64,000 bases of DNA from an uncultured Alphaproteobacteria bacterium (GTDB lineage Bacteria; Pseudomonadota; Alphaproteobacteria; Rs-D84): NCBI GenBank assembly GCA_951801825.1, contig CATOOF010000002.1, positions 288,441 to 352,440 of the forward strand, read 5' to 3'. The notes beneath the pieces were generated by a model. It was not told the origin of the DNA. It did not search any database and was given only the letters and a program-made list of their open reading frames with translations. A program made the translations under genes and the position numbers. Below are positions 18,480 to 27,884 of the stretch, in pieces (position 1 is the stretch's first letter; every line of letters begins with the position of its first letter).

Positions 18480-18556
18480 TGGCGCGCCCAGGAGGATTCG
18501 AACCCCCAACCTTCTGATCCGTAGTCAGATGCTCTATCCAATTGAGCCATGGGCGC
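18480..18556 (-). tRNA. tRNA-Arg (anticodon ACG)
   Basis: Acceptor GCGCCCA pairs with TGGGCGC. The anticodon stem is TCTGA/TCAGA with loop CTACGGA, and the T-loop is GTTCGAA. CCA is encoded at 18480-18482. The A34 of ACG is normally deaminated to inosine to read CGN codons. Confidence 0.95.
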
Positions 18557-18608
18557 AACGTTGTAATATTTTATACCTATTTATTTAAATTGCAAGCAAA
18601 AAGATATA

Positions 18609-19190
18609 CTACTTTATCTTTTGATGCGAACCGTTATACATCAAATTAAAATGCTGGCGGCAGACCGACTTAAAATTAGTATCGCCAACAGAAATTTGAG
18701 CCCCGGCACGCACAACATTGCCCGCCGAATCAAACCGCAGATGATGTGTCGACAAGTGCATACAGCCGGGCATCTGGCACATAGATTCCATACGATGCAG
18801 TTTTGCACCAACCTCTATCAGGCGGCACGATGCCGGAAATATCTTTTCATTGCTGTCAACCATAAGACCGTAACACATAACTATCACAGGTGTTGTGTCG
18901 GCAATTCGAACCAGAATATCAACATCGGATGGCGAAAAGAACTGGATTTCATCAACCAGCACCATCTGCGTATTTGGACCGGGCACATAGGACTGCAAAT
19001 CCTTTAATACGATTGCATCGGCAGATATGCCTATTCGCGAATTGACTTTGTCAGCGCTGAAACGGTTATCAATTTGCGGTTTTATTATTTCTGTTTTTTT
19101 ACCCTGGGCATTCAGGTTGTACGCGTTTATTATCAACTGGGCGGATTTTGAGCTGCCCATTGTTCCATAGTGAAAATGCAATTTTGCCAT
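18609..19190 (-). CDS. tdk: Thymidine kinase
   Basis: Type II thymidine kinase of the dTTP salvage pathway, 193 aa. The P-loop is GTMGSSKS, the Walker B region is MVLVDEIQFFS, and the lasso region contains RFDSAGNVVRAGAQISVGD. Cysteines in MCQMPGC and VCRQH fit the structural zinc site. AAAGGA precedes the ATG. It starts 19 nt after the htpX stop, so htpX-tdk are probably co-transcribed. Confidence 0.94.
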   Translation of the reverse strand: MAKLHFHYGTMGSSKSAQLIINAYNLNAQGKKTEIIKPQIDNRFSADKVNSRIGISADAIVLKDLQSYVPGPNTQMVLVDEIQFFSPSDVDILVRIADTTPVIVMCYGLMVDSNEKIFPASCRLIEVGAKLHRMESMCQMPGCMHLSTHHLRFDSAGNVVRAGAQISVGDTNFKSVCRQHFNLMYNGSHQKIK

Positions 19191-19209
19191 TTTAATTTTC
19201 CTTTAATAA

Positions 19210-20139
19210 CTACATTGACTCTAGACGCGCTATACGTTTAGCCACCGGCGGATGTGTTGCCAACATGTCGCCAACAAGCTCTCGCGGGGCGCGCGGATTT
19301 GCGATACACATGGCAGACATCGCCTTTACCTTGTCCAGGCATTCAACACGCGAATCTGTCGTAATTTTACGCAATGCAGACGCCAATGCCGCCGGATTGC
19401 GCGTAATTTGCGCCCCGGTGGCATCGGCCGCATATTCACGACTGCGCGATATCGCCATACGCAACAGCGGCGTTATCACAAAATTAAACACCATAAGCGC
19501 CAGCCAAACCATTACCAAAACCGCACCCGCAGATTTGTTATCATCACTGTTGCGGGCACCGCCACTGGCGATTAGACGAATTAAAATATCTGCGGCAAAA
19601 ACCGTAACGCCAACGCCTGTTATCAACAGCATATCCAATCGTATGTCACGATTGCCGATATGTGCCATTTCATGCGCGATTACCCCCTCTAGTTCCAATC
19701 GATCAAGGCGTTTGATTATTCCGCGCGTCAGCGCCACAGACGCATCTTTTGGACCGCGGCCGGTGGCAAATGCATTCATTGAATCATCGTCTATTATATA
19801 AACACGGGGCGTGGGCAATCCCGCCGCCAGTGCCACATTTTCAACACTGCGGAAAATTTGACGATTGGCGGGATCCGTGTCCTTTATTTCATGTGCACCG
19901 GCCACGCTTAATATCATTGAATCCCCAAATGCCCAGGATATCCCCATCCATACCAGGCATGCAATCACGGTCGGTATCGCAACACCGACCGCAACACGGG
20001 CCGCATCAGAGGCGGGTACAACAATCCACGAAAACAAAAACACCAGTGCAATAAATACTACCGGAAACAGCGCAACCAAAATGATTGTCTTTATATTATT
20101 ACTGCGAATATGGTCGTATACAGTCTTGACTTTCTTCAT
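19210..20139 (-). CDS. htpX: Membrane zinc metalloprotease HtpX
   Basis: A 309-aa M48-family protease of the inner membrane that degrades misfolded membrane proteins, alongside FtsH. Two N-terminal hydrophobic segments (IKTIILVALFPVVFIALVF; VAVGVAIPTVIACLVWMGI) precede the catalytic HEMAHIGNRD, with the zinc-binding Glu in SREYAADATGA. Two further membrane segments lie between. AGGAACC sits before the ATG. Confidence 0.95.
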   Translation of the reverse strand: MKKVKTVYDHIRSNNIKTIILVALFPVVFIALVFLFSWIVVPASDAARVAVGVAIPTVIACLVWMGISWAFGDSMILSVAGAHEIKDTDPANRQIFRSVENVALAAGLPTPRVYIIDDDSMNAFATGRGPKDASVALTRGIIKRLDRLELEGVIAHEMAHIGNRDIRLDMLLITGVGVTVFAADILIRLIASGGARNSDDNKSAGAVLVMVWLALMVFNFVITPLLRMAISRSREYAADATGAQITRNPAALASALRKITTDSRVECLDKVKAMSAMCIANPRAPRELVGDMLATHPPVAKRIARLESM

Positions 20140-20204
20140 AGCAAATGGTTCCTGTTAAAATTAATGTCTGACGCCCGTATTATAAACAAAAAACGGGGCG
20201 AGTC

Positions 20205-21347
20205 ATGAAAAAAATTTATATATTTGCCATGCTTGTTTTCAACGTTGCCGCGCATGGGGCGACAACTCCGCTGGGGGATGCAATAGCAATGCATCAAACC
20301 GCCCCAAAATATCTTATCAGTGCCGCAGATGCATGGGACAGCGTCATCGGAACCCCGATGCGCGGCGGTGCAATCGCGACACGAATGTCAGCATTAAACA
20401 ATAATAATGAAAATGCACGGCTGTACGATGTGATGTCAATTCTGGCATACAATCATACCGCCATGACCATTTATCAAACACACCGCCATCTGGACGCGGC
20501 ATATGATATAATTGACGGGCCGCTGGTGGCACGGCGCGGCGGCAACTTTCAGAACTTTATCGTGAATGCACGCGGTATTGGCGCCACTGACAAATTTGAA
20601 CACGGGAAAAACGATGACTTTGAAATGCGCACCGGCGGCGCCGGGGCCAGCGCATATGCATATATTACAGATGGCTTTACATTTGGCGTAGGATATACAT
20701 ATGCCAAATCCAAAAGCCACGACATGCCACTGCGCGTGGATGCGGACAGCAATATAATAACACTGTTTTCAAAATATTTGAACGATGGCGGCTGGTACAT
20801 GAATACGGCGCTGGCCGCGGGCCAGACCCAGTGGGACATGGATAAAACCGTTGCGGGTGTTGCAAACAATACCGCATTTAACACAGATTTTTATTCCGGC
20901 CAGGTAAAAACCGGTGTGGCAATAAATCGTGGGCGTCTGTATTTAACACCGGAAATCGGCGTACGCTATACGCGAATGATATCGGAAAAGCACGTTGACG
21001 CCGCCGCCCAAGATTTTAAAAAATGGTGGCATAACACACTCGCGGCAGATGCCGGGGCACGTATTGGATTCAACTTTATAACAGGCGGCGCATTTATCCG
21101 CCCCAGCCTGCACGCCGGCGCAGGATACGATATCATAAATCACGGAACAGATCGCGTTTATACGCGCCTGATTACAGGCCAGACATATGATATGCCCGTA
21201 CACTCGCCCGAGCGCACAGAACTGCGGGCCGGCGGCGGGCTGATGATATATGGGGCTAAAATAGCCTTTGATGCGAATTACACCCTGCACTATCGCAACG
21301 ATTACACCGCCCATGATGTCAGGGCGTCATTAAAGGTTGCTTTTTAA
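20205..21347 (+). CDS. Outer-membrane autotransporter-type beta-barrel without large passenger
   Basis: A 380-aa protein with a Sec signal (MKKIYIFAMLVFNVAAHG). A short N-terminal region of about 100 residues is followed by a C-terminal barrel of about 270 residues in alternating aromatic/glycine strands (RTGGAGASAYAYITDGFTFGVGYTYAKS, GGAFIRPSLHAGAGYDI). It ends with LRAGGGLMIYGAKIAFDANYTLHYRND and a terminal Phe, the usual BAM signal. This matches the autotransporter barrel fold, but the passenger is almost absent. GGGGCGAG precedes the ATG. Its 3' end overlaps the convergent smr-like gene by 29 bp. Confidence 0.8.
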   Translation: MKKIYIFAMLVFNVAAHGATTPLGDAIAMHQTAPKYLISAADAWDSVIGTPMRGGAIATRMSALNNNNENARLYDVMSILAYNHTAMTIYQTHRHLDAAYDIIDGPLVARRGGNFQNFIVNARGIGATDKFEHGKNDDFEMRTGGAGASAYAYITDGFTFGVGYTYAKSKSHDMPLRVDADSNIITLFSKYLNDGGWYMNTALAAGQTQWDMDKTVAGVANNTAFNTDFYSGQVKTGVAINRGRLYLTPEIGVRYTRMISEKHVDAAAQDFKKWWHNTLAADAGARIGFNFITGGAFIRPSLHAGAGYDIINHGTDRVYTRLITGQTYDMPVHSPERTELRAGGGLMIYGAKIAFDANYTLHYRNDYTAHDVRASLKVAF

Positions 21348-21699
21348 ACCTTACCTTGAAACTGCCGTTGTTTATTGGCGCCCATGACAATATATATGGC
21401 GCCAGTATGCTTTCAGACGCCCAGGCGGGAAAACGCCGATGCAAAATACCGCTGGCACCGGTAATAATAACCGCATCACGGACCCCGGAACGGGCCAGCG
21501 ACATTATCGCATCCCAGGCCTGCTGTTCGGTATATTGGTGCAAATCCAGACGCACCTGACGCGCAACAGGCGCCGTCGGTGGCGGGACAAGCCGCCCCAG
21601 GCGTAAATTTGCACGAACTTCGCGGTTTACGGACTTAAAATCAGGCGCAAACACGCCAGATACCATTTTCTCTATATCACAATCGGTCAGGCGTTTCAT
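21319..21699 (-). CDS. Smr-domain protein
   Basis: A 126-aa protein whose C-terminal 80 residues form a Smr domain: VRLDLHQYTEQQAWDAI, then DAVIITGASGILHRRFPAW (family pattern LDLHG...ITGKG), and NNGSFKVRFKK at the end. Stand-alone Smr proteins are nucleases or nucleic-acid binders linked to ribosome rescue or recombination. The start overlaps the prmC stop by 4 nt (ATGA), implying coupling. Downstream it overlaps the convergent barrel gene. Confidence 0.85.
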   Translation of the reverse strand: MKRLTDCDIEKMVSGVFAPDFKSVNREVRANLRLGRLVPPPTAPVARQVRLDLHQYTEQQAWDAIMSLARSGVRDAVIITGASGILHRRFPAWASESILAPYILSWAPINNGSFKVRFKKQPLMTP

Positions 21700-22457
21700 T
21701 TCTTAAACACCAGCACGCGCACTATACCGGCCAAATCTTTTTCAGCGCGGACGAATCCCCATCCCGCATCTTTGAATATTTTGCAAACCCGGTCGGACAT
21801 ACCGTCGCCTATTTCTAAATATACACACCCATCGGGCCGCAACCAGTCACGCGCATTTTTTGCAATCACGCCATATTCGTAATAGCCGTTATCCGACGCA
21901 TACAATGCCAATGCAGGATCGTGCATTGCACCCGAATTAACACGCGAATCACCACGGGCGATATAAGGGGGATTTGACACGATTACATCAAATGGCGTAC
22001 CGGGAATATGCCTGGAATGATAGCTGCGCCGTAATACGGACGCACGGCCGGGGACATGACAGGCGATGTTACGGCGCGCGACACGGGCCGCGGCGCGCGA
22101 CAATTCAACGCCCACGCCGTTGGCGCCATAAATATTTTTTACCAGCGACACCAGCACGCATCCCGACCCTGTTCCCAAATCCAGTATTCGCATACCGTCC
22201 GCGGCATCAGCAATTACCGCCGAAACCAATGTTTCCGTATCAGGGCGCGGGTCCAGCGTATGACGATTTGTATAAAAAGACAGCCCGTAAAACCATTTCT
22301 GGTGTATAATTTTTGCAACCGGCATGCCCCGGCGCAACTGGCGCGCAATAAAAAACACACGCAGACGCGATAATTTCTTATTGTTTTGAGTTATAATTCG
22401 CGCGGCGCGTATTCCACCGGCCTGTTGCAGAATTGTGAAAGCTTGATTTATGTTCAT
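21696..22457 (-). CDS. prmC: Peptide chain release factor N5-glutamine methyltransferase
   Basis: PrmC methylates the Gln of the GGQ motif in RF1 and RF2. The SAM-binding motif is ILDLGTGSGCVLVSL and the catalytic motif is NPPYI; 253 aa, standard. The N-terminal helical RF-binding part is present. No Shine-Dalgarno; a TATAAT on the - strand (22469-22464) ends 6 nt before the ATG, so the message may be leaderless. It is divergent from the M23 peptidase gene with only 21 bp between. Confidence 0.94.
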   Translation of the reverse strand: MNINQAFTILQQAGGIRAARIITQNNKKLSRLRVFFIARQLRRGMPVAKIIHQKWFYGLSFYTNRHTLDPRPDTETLVSAVIADAADGMRILDLGTGSGCVLVSLVKNIYGANGVGVELSRAAARVARRNIACHVPGRASVLRRSYHSRHIPGTPFDVIVSNPPYIARGDSRVNSGAMHDPALALYASDNGYYEYGVIAKNARDWLRPDGCVYLEIGDGMSDRVCKIFKDAGWGFVRAEKDLAGIVRVLVFKK

Positions 22458-22471
22458 AAAACAATTATAAT
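22443..22471 (+). promoter_or_regulatory. Promoter of the M23 peptidase gene, overlapping the prmC promoter
   Basis: TTGATT (22443-22448), a 17-nt spacer and TATAAT (22466-22471), 7 nt before ATG 22479. The same bases contain a - strand TATAAT (22469-22464) facing prmC, so the two -10 boxes overlap. The + strand -35 lies inside the prmC coding start. Confidence 0.6.
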
Positions 22472-22478
22472 CGGGCTT

Positions 22479-23738
22479 ATGAAAAAAGCAAAAGATATTA
22501 TGACAACTAAAAACCTGACGCGGCTTGTTGTTGGCATGGCCGTATTGATGACTCTGCTGGCGACATATGTGGTTGTAACAAACCGCCGCCCGGCACTAAT
22601 CAGCAACACATCTGGCAATGAATGCCGTTCTGTGGTTGTGGTAACATCTGGCGACACGCTGTCAAAGCTGCTGTCGGACCAGGGTTTAAGCCATAGTGAA
22701 ATAACGGCAATTGCAGAGGTACTGAAATCTGATGCGGGGATATCGACACTGCGTGCAGACAAGGATAAAATCGAATTCCAGCGCGAAAAAGATGATTCGC
22801 CTGTATCAAAAATTGTGGTTATACCGTCGCCATGGCGCCAGGTTGAACTGACCTGTGACCAAGACGGGGTCTGGAAATGCAATACCGTTGATATAGAGCG
22901 TGATGTTCGCGCCGTTTATCGTGCGGGCGAAATTCTGGACGGGGACAGTTTCTATCTGGCGGGAATGCGCGCCGGCATTCCGGCAGGCATACTGGCAGAC
23001 GTGTACGATTTGCTGGCGTTTGAAATGGACTTTGAGCGCGACATCCGTGCCGGGCAGAAGTTTTCCGTAATGTACGAAGAAAATTTTTCAGAGGGTAAAA
23101 AAATCGATAACGGCCGCGTTATCGCCATATCTTTCCAGGCACTGCGCGGGGATGTAAAAATGTACCGTTTCCGCAAGGCCGACGGCACCACGGGATATTA
23201 CGACGCAGAGGGCAACGGCGCGATAAAGTCTTTGAAGCGCACGCCGATTAACAATGCAAAAATTACCAGCAGCTTTTCCGGCCGCAGAAAGCACCCTGTA
23301 CTGGGGTACACCCGTGCGCATAAGGGCGTGGATTTTCGCGCCGCAACCGGCACCCCGATTCCGGCCGCCGGCGCCGGACGTGTCGTTGCACGCAGTTATA
23401 ACCGCGGGCATGGTAACTTTGTAAAAATTCGCCATAACGGCTCTTATGAGACACTGTATGCGCATATGTCTCGGTTTGCAAAAGGTGTCAACGTAGGCAC
23501 AACCGTACGCCAGGGGCAAATTATAGGATATGCAGGTTCGACCGGAATGTCGACGGGGCCGCATCTGCACTATGAAATAATAAAGAACGGCAAGCATGTA
23601 AACCCCATGACTGTTAAATTGCCGGCCATCAGCAATTTGGGCGCCGCAGACAAAACAAAGTTTGTGGAATATCGCAAGCTGGTTGACAAAGCCATAGAGC
23701 AACTAAAAGACAAGCCGAACCTGTTCATACAGTTGTAA
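22479..23738 (+). CDS. Membrane-anchored M23 peptidoglycan endopeptidase (MepM-like)
   Basis: A 419-aa protein. A single N-terminal membrane anchor (LVVGMAVLMTLLATYVVV) is followed by a LysM/OapA-like region with VVTSGDTLSKLLSDQGLS. A C-terminal LytM domain carries HKGVDFRAATGTPI (zinc His and Asp) and PHLHYEI (HxH). The active-site residues are intact, so it should cleave peptide cross-links in the periplasm, as MepM does for cell-wall growth. ATG 22479 fits the -10 box 7 nt upstream; ATG 22500 is an alternative. A strong terminator follows. Confidence 0.9.
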   Translation: MKKAKDIMTTKNLTRLVVGMAVLMTLLATYVVVTNRRPALISNTSGNECRSVVVVTSGDTLSKLLSDQGLSHSEITAIAEVLKSDAGISTLRADKDKIEFQREKDDSPVSKIVVIPSPWRQVELTCDQDGVWKCNTVDIERDVRAVYRAGEILDGDSFYLAGMRAGIPAGILADVYDLLAFEMDFERDIRAGQKFSVMYEENFSEGKKIDNGRVIAISFQALRGDVKMYRFRKADGTTGYYDAEGNGAIKSLKRTPINNAKITSSFSGRRKHPVLGYTRAHKGVDFRAATGTPIPAAGAGRVVARSYNRGHGNFVKIRHNGSYETLYAHMSRFAKGVNVGTTVRQGQIIGYAGSTGMSTGPHLHYEIIKNGKHVNPMTVKLPAISNLGAADKTKFVEYRKLVDKAIEQLKDKPNLFIQL

Positions 23739-23748
23739 ACACCAATAC

Positions 23749-23777
23749 AAAAAGAGCGACCAAACGTCGCTCTTTTT
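23749..23777 (+). terminator. Terminator of the M23 peptidase gene
   Basis: AAAAAGAGCGAC (23749-23760) and GTCGCTCTTTTT (23766-23777) form a perfect 12-bp stem followed by more T. It could also serve the convergent gene ending at 23798. Confidence 0.9.
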
Positions 23778-23797
23778 TTTATTCCCCAGATGGTCGG

Positions 23798-24439
23798 TTA
23801 ACGAAAATACGGGTTTTCACGGCGCAAAATATCTATTGTGGAATCCGGGCCGTGGCCGTGCACAACATACGTATCATCCGGTAAATTCATATTATGCAAA
23901 CGCGATATTGAATCAAACAGTACGCGCCGGTCGCCACCGGGAAAGTCATAACGGCCATATCCGTCACGAAACAGTGTGTCGCCTGTAATTAAAATCTTTT
24001 CACGGGGAAAGTGAAAGCATAACCCGCCCGGCGTATGCCCAGGCGCGGCAATTACATCCATTGGAATTGCATCCAACAGCATATGCCGGCCGGTGTCGAT
24101 TGACACCGGATGTACACAATGCGTACAGATACGCGGGATACCGAAATAGTCCAACAATTCGCCACCCCATCCAATCAACTCATTGTCGGCCGTCGCCATA
24201 TACCACGGCACAGAATATTTTTCCGCCAATCCGGGCGCCGCGGATATATGATCCGGGTGACCATGCGTGGCATATATCGCACGCAGATTCAGGCCGCGCG
24301 CATCCAATACACGCCCCCAGTCATCCACACGACCCCACGGGTCAAAAATCGCCGCATCCCCGCCGCTCGACACCAATATTGAATTGGTGTTCGCGGGGGG
24401 CATGCGTAAAATTTCAAACTTATTTTGCTGATTTTGCAT
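23798..24439 (-). CDS. MBL-fold hydrolase (glyoxalase II-like)
   Basis: A 213-aa metallo-beta-lactamase-fold protein. THGHPDH gives the zinc ligands, followed by APGHTPGGLCFHF, ITGDTLFRDGYGRYD and VVHGHGPDS. The pattern is that of the GloB-like hydrolase group acting on thioesters such as hydroxyacylglutathione; the true substrate is not evident. Its start overlaps the ftsH stop by 20 nt, so it is the last gene of tilS-ftsH-MBL. Confidence 0.88.
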   Translation of the reverse strand: MQNQQNKFEILRMPPANTNSILVSSGGDAAIFDPWGRVDDWGRVLDARGLNLRAIYATHGHPDHISAAPGLAEKYSVPWYMATADNELIGWGGELLDYFGIPRICTHCVHPVSIDTGRHMLLDAIPMDVIAAPGHTPGGLCFHFPREKILITGDTLFRDGYGRYDFPGGDRRVLFDSISRLHNMNLPDDTYVVHGHGPDSTIDILRRENPYFR

Positions 24440-26327
24440 TTTTAGATGCCCGGGGCGATTTTGTCGACTTCTTTTTAGAACCTTTGATTATGTCCTTTAT
24501 CTCGTCCCCGGTCAGGGTTTCACGGGCCAGTAACTCTTCGGCCAGGCGGCATACCGTATCGCGATTTTGGCGCAACAATTTCGTTGCATCCGCATATGCG
24601 GCATCCATCCATTTGCGAATTTCAGAATCAACGATTTCTGCGGTTTTTTCCGATGCATTTTCCAGCGGCGCACGTGAATTAAATGCCGCGGCCTGGTTTA
24701 TCGCAACCATACCTATTTTCGGCGACAACCCCGCCGTTGTTATGGAATAGCGTGCCAGACGCGTCGCAGAGGCAATGTCAGATTCCGCACCGGTTGTTAT
24801 TTTATCAGAACCAAAAAACACCTCTTCGGCGGCACGGCCGGCCAACGACATGGCCAGCGTGGCGCGAACCTCTGCGATGGTCATGGAAACCTTGTCATCT
24901 ATTGGCAGATGCTGAACCATGCCCAGGGCACGACCACGCGGGATAATTGTCGCCTTGTGTATGGGATCTATTACATCAGAATACACCTGTGAGACAAATG
25001 CATGACCGGCCTCATGATAAGCGGTCAGCTTTTTATCCTCTGGCCGCATTTTGCGAATCTTGCGCGGGCCCATCAGAATCTTGTCACGCGCCTCTTCCAC
25101 ATCGGCGCTGGTAATTTCTTTGCGGCCCTGGCGAACGGCATGCAGTGCGGCCTCATTCAATAAATTCTCTAAATCTGCGCCAGAAAATCCGGTGGTGCCA
25201 CGTGCAATATCTTGCAGGCTGACCGATGAATCAACCTTTACCTTTTTTGAATACAGGTCCAAAATTTCACGCCGACCGCTCATATCGGGTAAATCAATAT
25301 AAACCTGGCGATCAAAACGGCCCGGTCGCAACAACGCAGGGTCCAGCATGTCAACACGGTTTGTCGCACCGATTACGATAATGCCGGTATCGTTTGAAAA
25401 TCCGTCCATCTCTATCAACAGCTGGTTCAGGGTCTGTTCCCTATCCTGGTCGTTAAAAGAGTGCTGGCTGCGGCGCTGGCCGATGGCGTCTATTTCGTCA
25501 ATAAACAAAATACACGGCGCATTACGCTTTGCCATTTCAAAAATCTCTTTGATTTTGGCAACCCCCAGCCCGACAATTATACCTGAAAAATCACTGCCTG
25601 ATGCGGCAAAGAACGGAACGTTTGCCTCACCCGCGATGGCACGCGCCAAAAGAGTTTTTCCGGTACCAGGCTGGCCCGACAGTAATATTCCGCGCGGAAC
25701 ACGGGCACCGACCGCCTTGAACTTGTCCTTGTTCTTAAGAAAGTCAACTATCTCCATTAATTCCTGTTTTTCAGAATCAATGCCAGCGACATCCTTGAAT
25801 GTGGTCTTGCTGCCGGTGGCAATTTTTGTCGGATTCTGGCCCAGGATACTGCGCCCGACACCCGCCGCACCGCCACGCATGCCACGGAATAACCACCATA
25901 TAAACAACAGCCCCATCAAAATTGGAACCCATGTCCCCAGATAATCCAGCCATGTTTTGGATGTATCAATGGATATGGATGTCCCGTTTGATGCCAGCTT
26001 TTCCAGCAATTCCGGATCATATGCAATTGTTGCCTTGTAATTTGTGCCGTCGGCCAGGGTGCCGGTGGCATCACTGCCGCGTATTTTCATTGTTTTAATA
26101 TCAGGCGAACGACGCAGAACGTCCGAGAAAGACAACTCTATCGGGCGCGCCACACCCGAACCGCCCATTGGCATTGGCGCCCCGTTGCCCGCCATAAACG
26201 CACGCCCCACAACCGCAACAAAAAGAGCGATAAAAATAATCAAAAATATTGAAGAACCGTCCTTCTTTTTGTTGCCAAAAAGATCATTTTTCTTTTTCTG
26301 AATTTTATTATGAATGTTTGCTTTCAT
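24420..26327 (-). CDS. ftsH: ATP-dependent zinc metalloprotease FtsH
   Basis: Inner-membrane AAA protease for quality control and turnover of regulators such as LpxC or RpoH. Two N-terminal membrane segments flank a periplasmic domain. The AAA domain has Walker A GQPGTGKT and Walker B ILFIDEIDAIG with the second region of homology. The protease domain has HEAGH. Start at ATG 26327 (635 aa), because TAGGA lies 7 nt upstream; a further upstream ATG is less likely. It overlaps the 3' end of tilS by 20 nt, an alphaproteobacterial gene order. Confidence 0.97.
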   Translation of the reverse strand: MKANIHNKIQKKKNDLFGNKKKDGSSIFLIIFIALFVAVVGRAFMAGNGAPMPMGGSGVARPIELSFSDVLRRSPDIKTMKIRGSDATGTLADGTNYKATIAYDPELLEKLASNGTSISIDTSKTWLDYLGTWVPILMGLLFIWWLFRGMRGGAAGVGRSILGQNPTKIATGSKTTFKDVAGIDSEKQELMEIVDFLKNKDKFKAVGARVPRGILLSGQPGTGKTLLARAIAGEANVPFFAASGSDFSGIIVGLGVAKIKEIFEMAKRNAPCILFIDEIDAIGQRRSQHSFNDQDREQTLNQLLIEMDGFSNDTGIIVIGATNRVDMLDPALLRPGRFDRQVYIDLPDMSGRREILDLYSKKVKVDSSVSLQDIARGTTGFSGADLENLLNEAALHAVRQGRKEITSADVEEARDKILMGPRKIRKMRPEDKKLTAYHEAGHAFVSQVYSDVIDPIHKATIIPRGRALGMVQHLPIDDKVSMTIAEVRATLAMSLAGRAAEEVFFGSDKITTGAESDIASATRLARYSITTAGLSPKIGMVAINQAAAFNSRAPLENASEKTAEIVDSEIRKWMDAAYADATKLLRQNRDTVCRLAEELLARETLTGDEIKDIIKGSKKKSTKSPRASKNAKSAK

Positions 26328-27279
26328 GTTTTTTCCTAAAACTTGTACGCGCACCTTCGCGGGCGATTAAAATTCGATGCCCCAGGCGCCGGATAACACA
26401 CCGCCCCAGCGTGAATTTACAATCGGATTTTAATTTGTTTTCTGCCGCCTCTAATGATTTTAAACGTGGCTGATACTCTCCCCCGCCTATCTTCATTATC
26501 AGCGCTGCGATAAACTTTAGTCTAATATCCAGCTCCAGGTCAAATAGAAAAGAATCAGAAAAAATTGCACGGTCACCATCCATCACATCCGAAACCGCAG
26601 AATCTATATCAATCGCGACCGCATCACGGGCACGCCCCAAATTTCGCATCGCCAGCAAGATACGCGCATCAGATATCCCCAGAACGTCGCGCAGTACATG
26701 CCTGTTGCACCGCATCCGCACACGTGCATAACGCATGTCTTCGTTCATTTCGTCATGAAAATATTTAATGTTGCGGGTGTCACAGTATTGCGTCAACTCG
26801 TCCCGGGAAACATTAAGCAGGGGGCGCAAAATTTTTATCCCGTTACGCATCGTGACATCACGCATCCCCGCCAGGCCCGTAACCCCGCTGCCCCGTGCCA
26901 GATTTAGCAAAAATGTCTCTATCTGGTCATCGGCCTGGTGCGCAACCGCCAGATGTTCTATTCCATTGTCGCGACAAAAGTCCGTCATCAATTTATATCG
27001 CGCATGGCGGGCCGCCGCCTCTAGCCCGCTGGCGGGTTTCGGACCGCGCCAATGCAAAATATGACATTTTACCCCAAGACTATCAGACAAATCGCGAACA
27101 TATTGAGCCTCTGTCTCGGCGGCCGCACGCAGGCCGTGATTTACATGCAGAACAACAACATCCGCGCCAATCGCCACCATCCAGTGCAGCAAAGCCACCG
27201 AATCCACACCGCCACTGACCGCGACAGCCATTGGCACGTGATTAAAACGAGTCATAAAATCCTTAAAGTTTTGATTCAT
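26308..27279 (-). CDS. tilS: tRNA(Ile)-lysidine synthase
   Basis: Modifies C34 of the CAU-anticodon isoleucine tRNA to lysidine, changing decoding from AUG to AUA. The N-type ATP pyrophosphatase motif SGGVDS is at residues 22-27, followed by VLHVNHGLR and HLAVAHQADDQIETFLLNLARGSG. Length 323 aa is on the short side, with a reduced C-terminal domain. First gene of tilS-ftsH-MBL hydrolase. It is divergent from the LOG gene. Confidence 0.95.
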   Translation of the reverse strand: MNQNFKDFMTRFNHVPMAVAVSGGVDSVALLHWMVAIGADVVVLHVNHGLRAAAETEAQYVRDLSDSLGVKCHILHWRGPKPASGLEAAARHARYKLMTDFCRDNGIEHLAVAHQADDQIETFLLNLARGSGVTGLAGMRDVTMRNGIKILRPLLNVSRDELTQYCDTRNIKYFHDEMNEDMRYARVRMRCNRHVLRDVLGISDARILLAMRNLGRARDAVAIDIDSAVSDVMDGDRAIFSDSFLFDLELDIRLKFIAALIMKIGGGEYQPRLKSLEAAENKLKSDCKFTLGRCVIRRLGHRILIAREGARTSFRKKHESKHS

Positions 27280-27329
27280 AACAGACTTATTTTATGCTAT
27301 AATTCGCAAAAATAAAGGAAAAAGGACAA

Positions 27330-27884
27330 ATGGCAGGAAGGTTAAAATCCATTGCAGTATATTGCGGACATCAATACGGCAACAATCCCCGGTTTAAGGC
27401 CGATGCGGAAAAAATTGGCAAAATGTTGGCCCAAAATGGTATAAAAATGGTGTTTGGCGGCGGTAATGTCGGCCTGATGGGAACCGTCGCAACGGCGGCA
27501 CTGGAAAACGGCGGACATGTTACAGGCATAACCACGCATGACGTGGTCGCAAAACAAGAGCCAATGCACGAAGGAATTGACGCGTTTGAAATTGCAGGCG
27601 GCGTGAATGAACGAAAGCAGAAAATGTTCGACCTGTCTGATGGGTTTATTATTTTACCGGGCGGTACGGGAACCCTGAACGAGCTGACTGATATTATGAC
27701 AATGCAACAAATTGGCGAGACGAACAAGCCTCTGTTCTTTATGAACACCGCACATTTCTGGGCACCGTTTGCACGACTGCTGATTCATATGAAAGAAACA
27801 GGATTTTTCGTACGCCCCGAAGATTACAATATCCACGCGGCCACCACGCCAGAGGCACTGATGGAAAAAGTACTGAACTATTAA
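27330..27884 (+). CDS. LOG-family protein (putative nucleoside-5'-monophosphate phosphoribohydrolase)
   Basis: A 184-aa Rossmann-fold protein with VFGGGNVGLMGTVA and the hallmark PGGTGTLNELTDIM (PGGxGTxxE). In bacteria such enzymes release free bases from nucleotide monophosphates; in plants the homologue activates cytokinins. AAAGGAC precedes the ATG, and TATAAT near 27297 gives a conventional leadered promoter. Its stop overlaps the stop of the convergent DUF167 gene by 4 nt. Confidence 0.9.
   Translation: MAGRLKSIAVYCGHQYGNNPRFKADAEKIGKMLAQNGIKMVFGGGNVGLMGTVATAALENGGHVTGITTHDVVAKQEPMHEGIDAFEIAGGVNERKQKMFDLSDGFIILPGGTGTLNELTDIMTMQQIGETNKPLFFMNTAHFWAPFARLLIHMKETGFFVRPEDYNIHAATTPEALMEKVLNY

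Noticed and set aside
18431-18550. N-terminal extension of the TfoX-like protein
   Set aside because: It translates the tRNA-Arg gene and a terminator.
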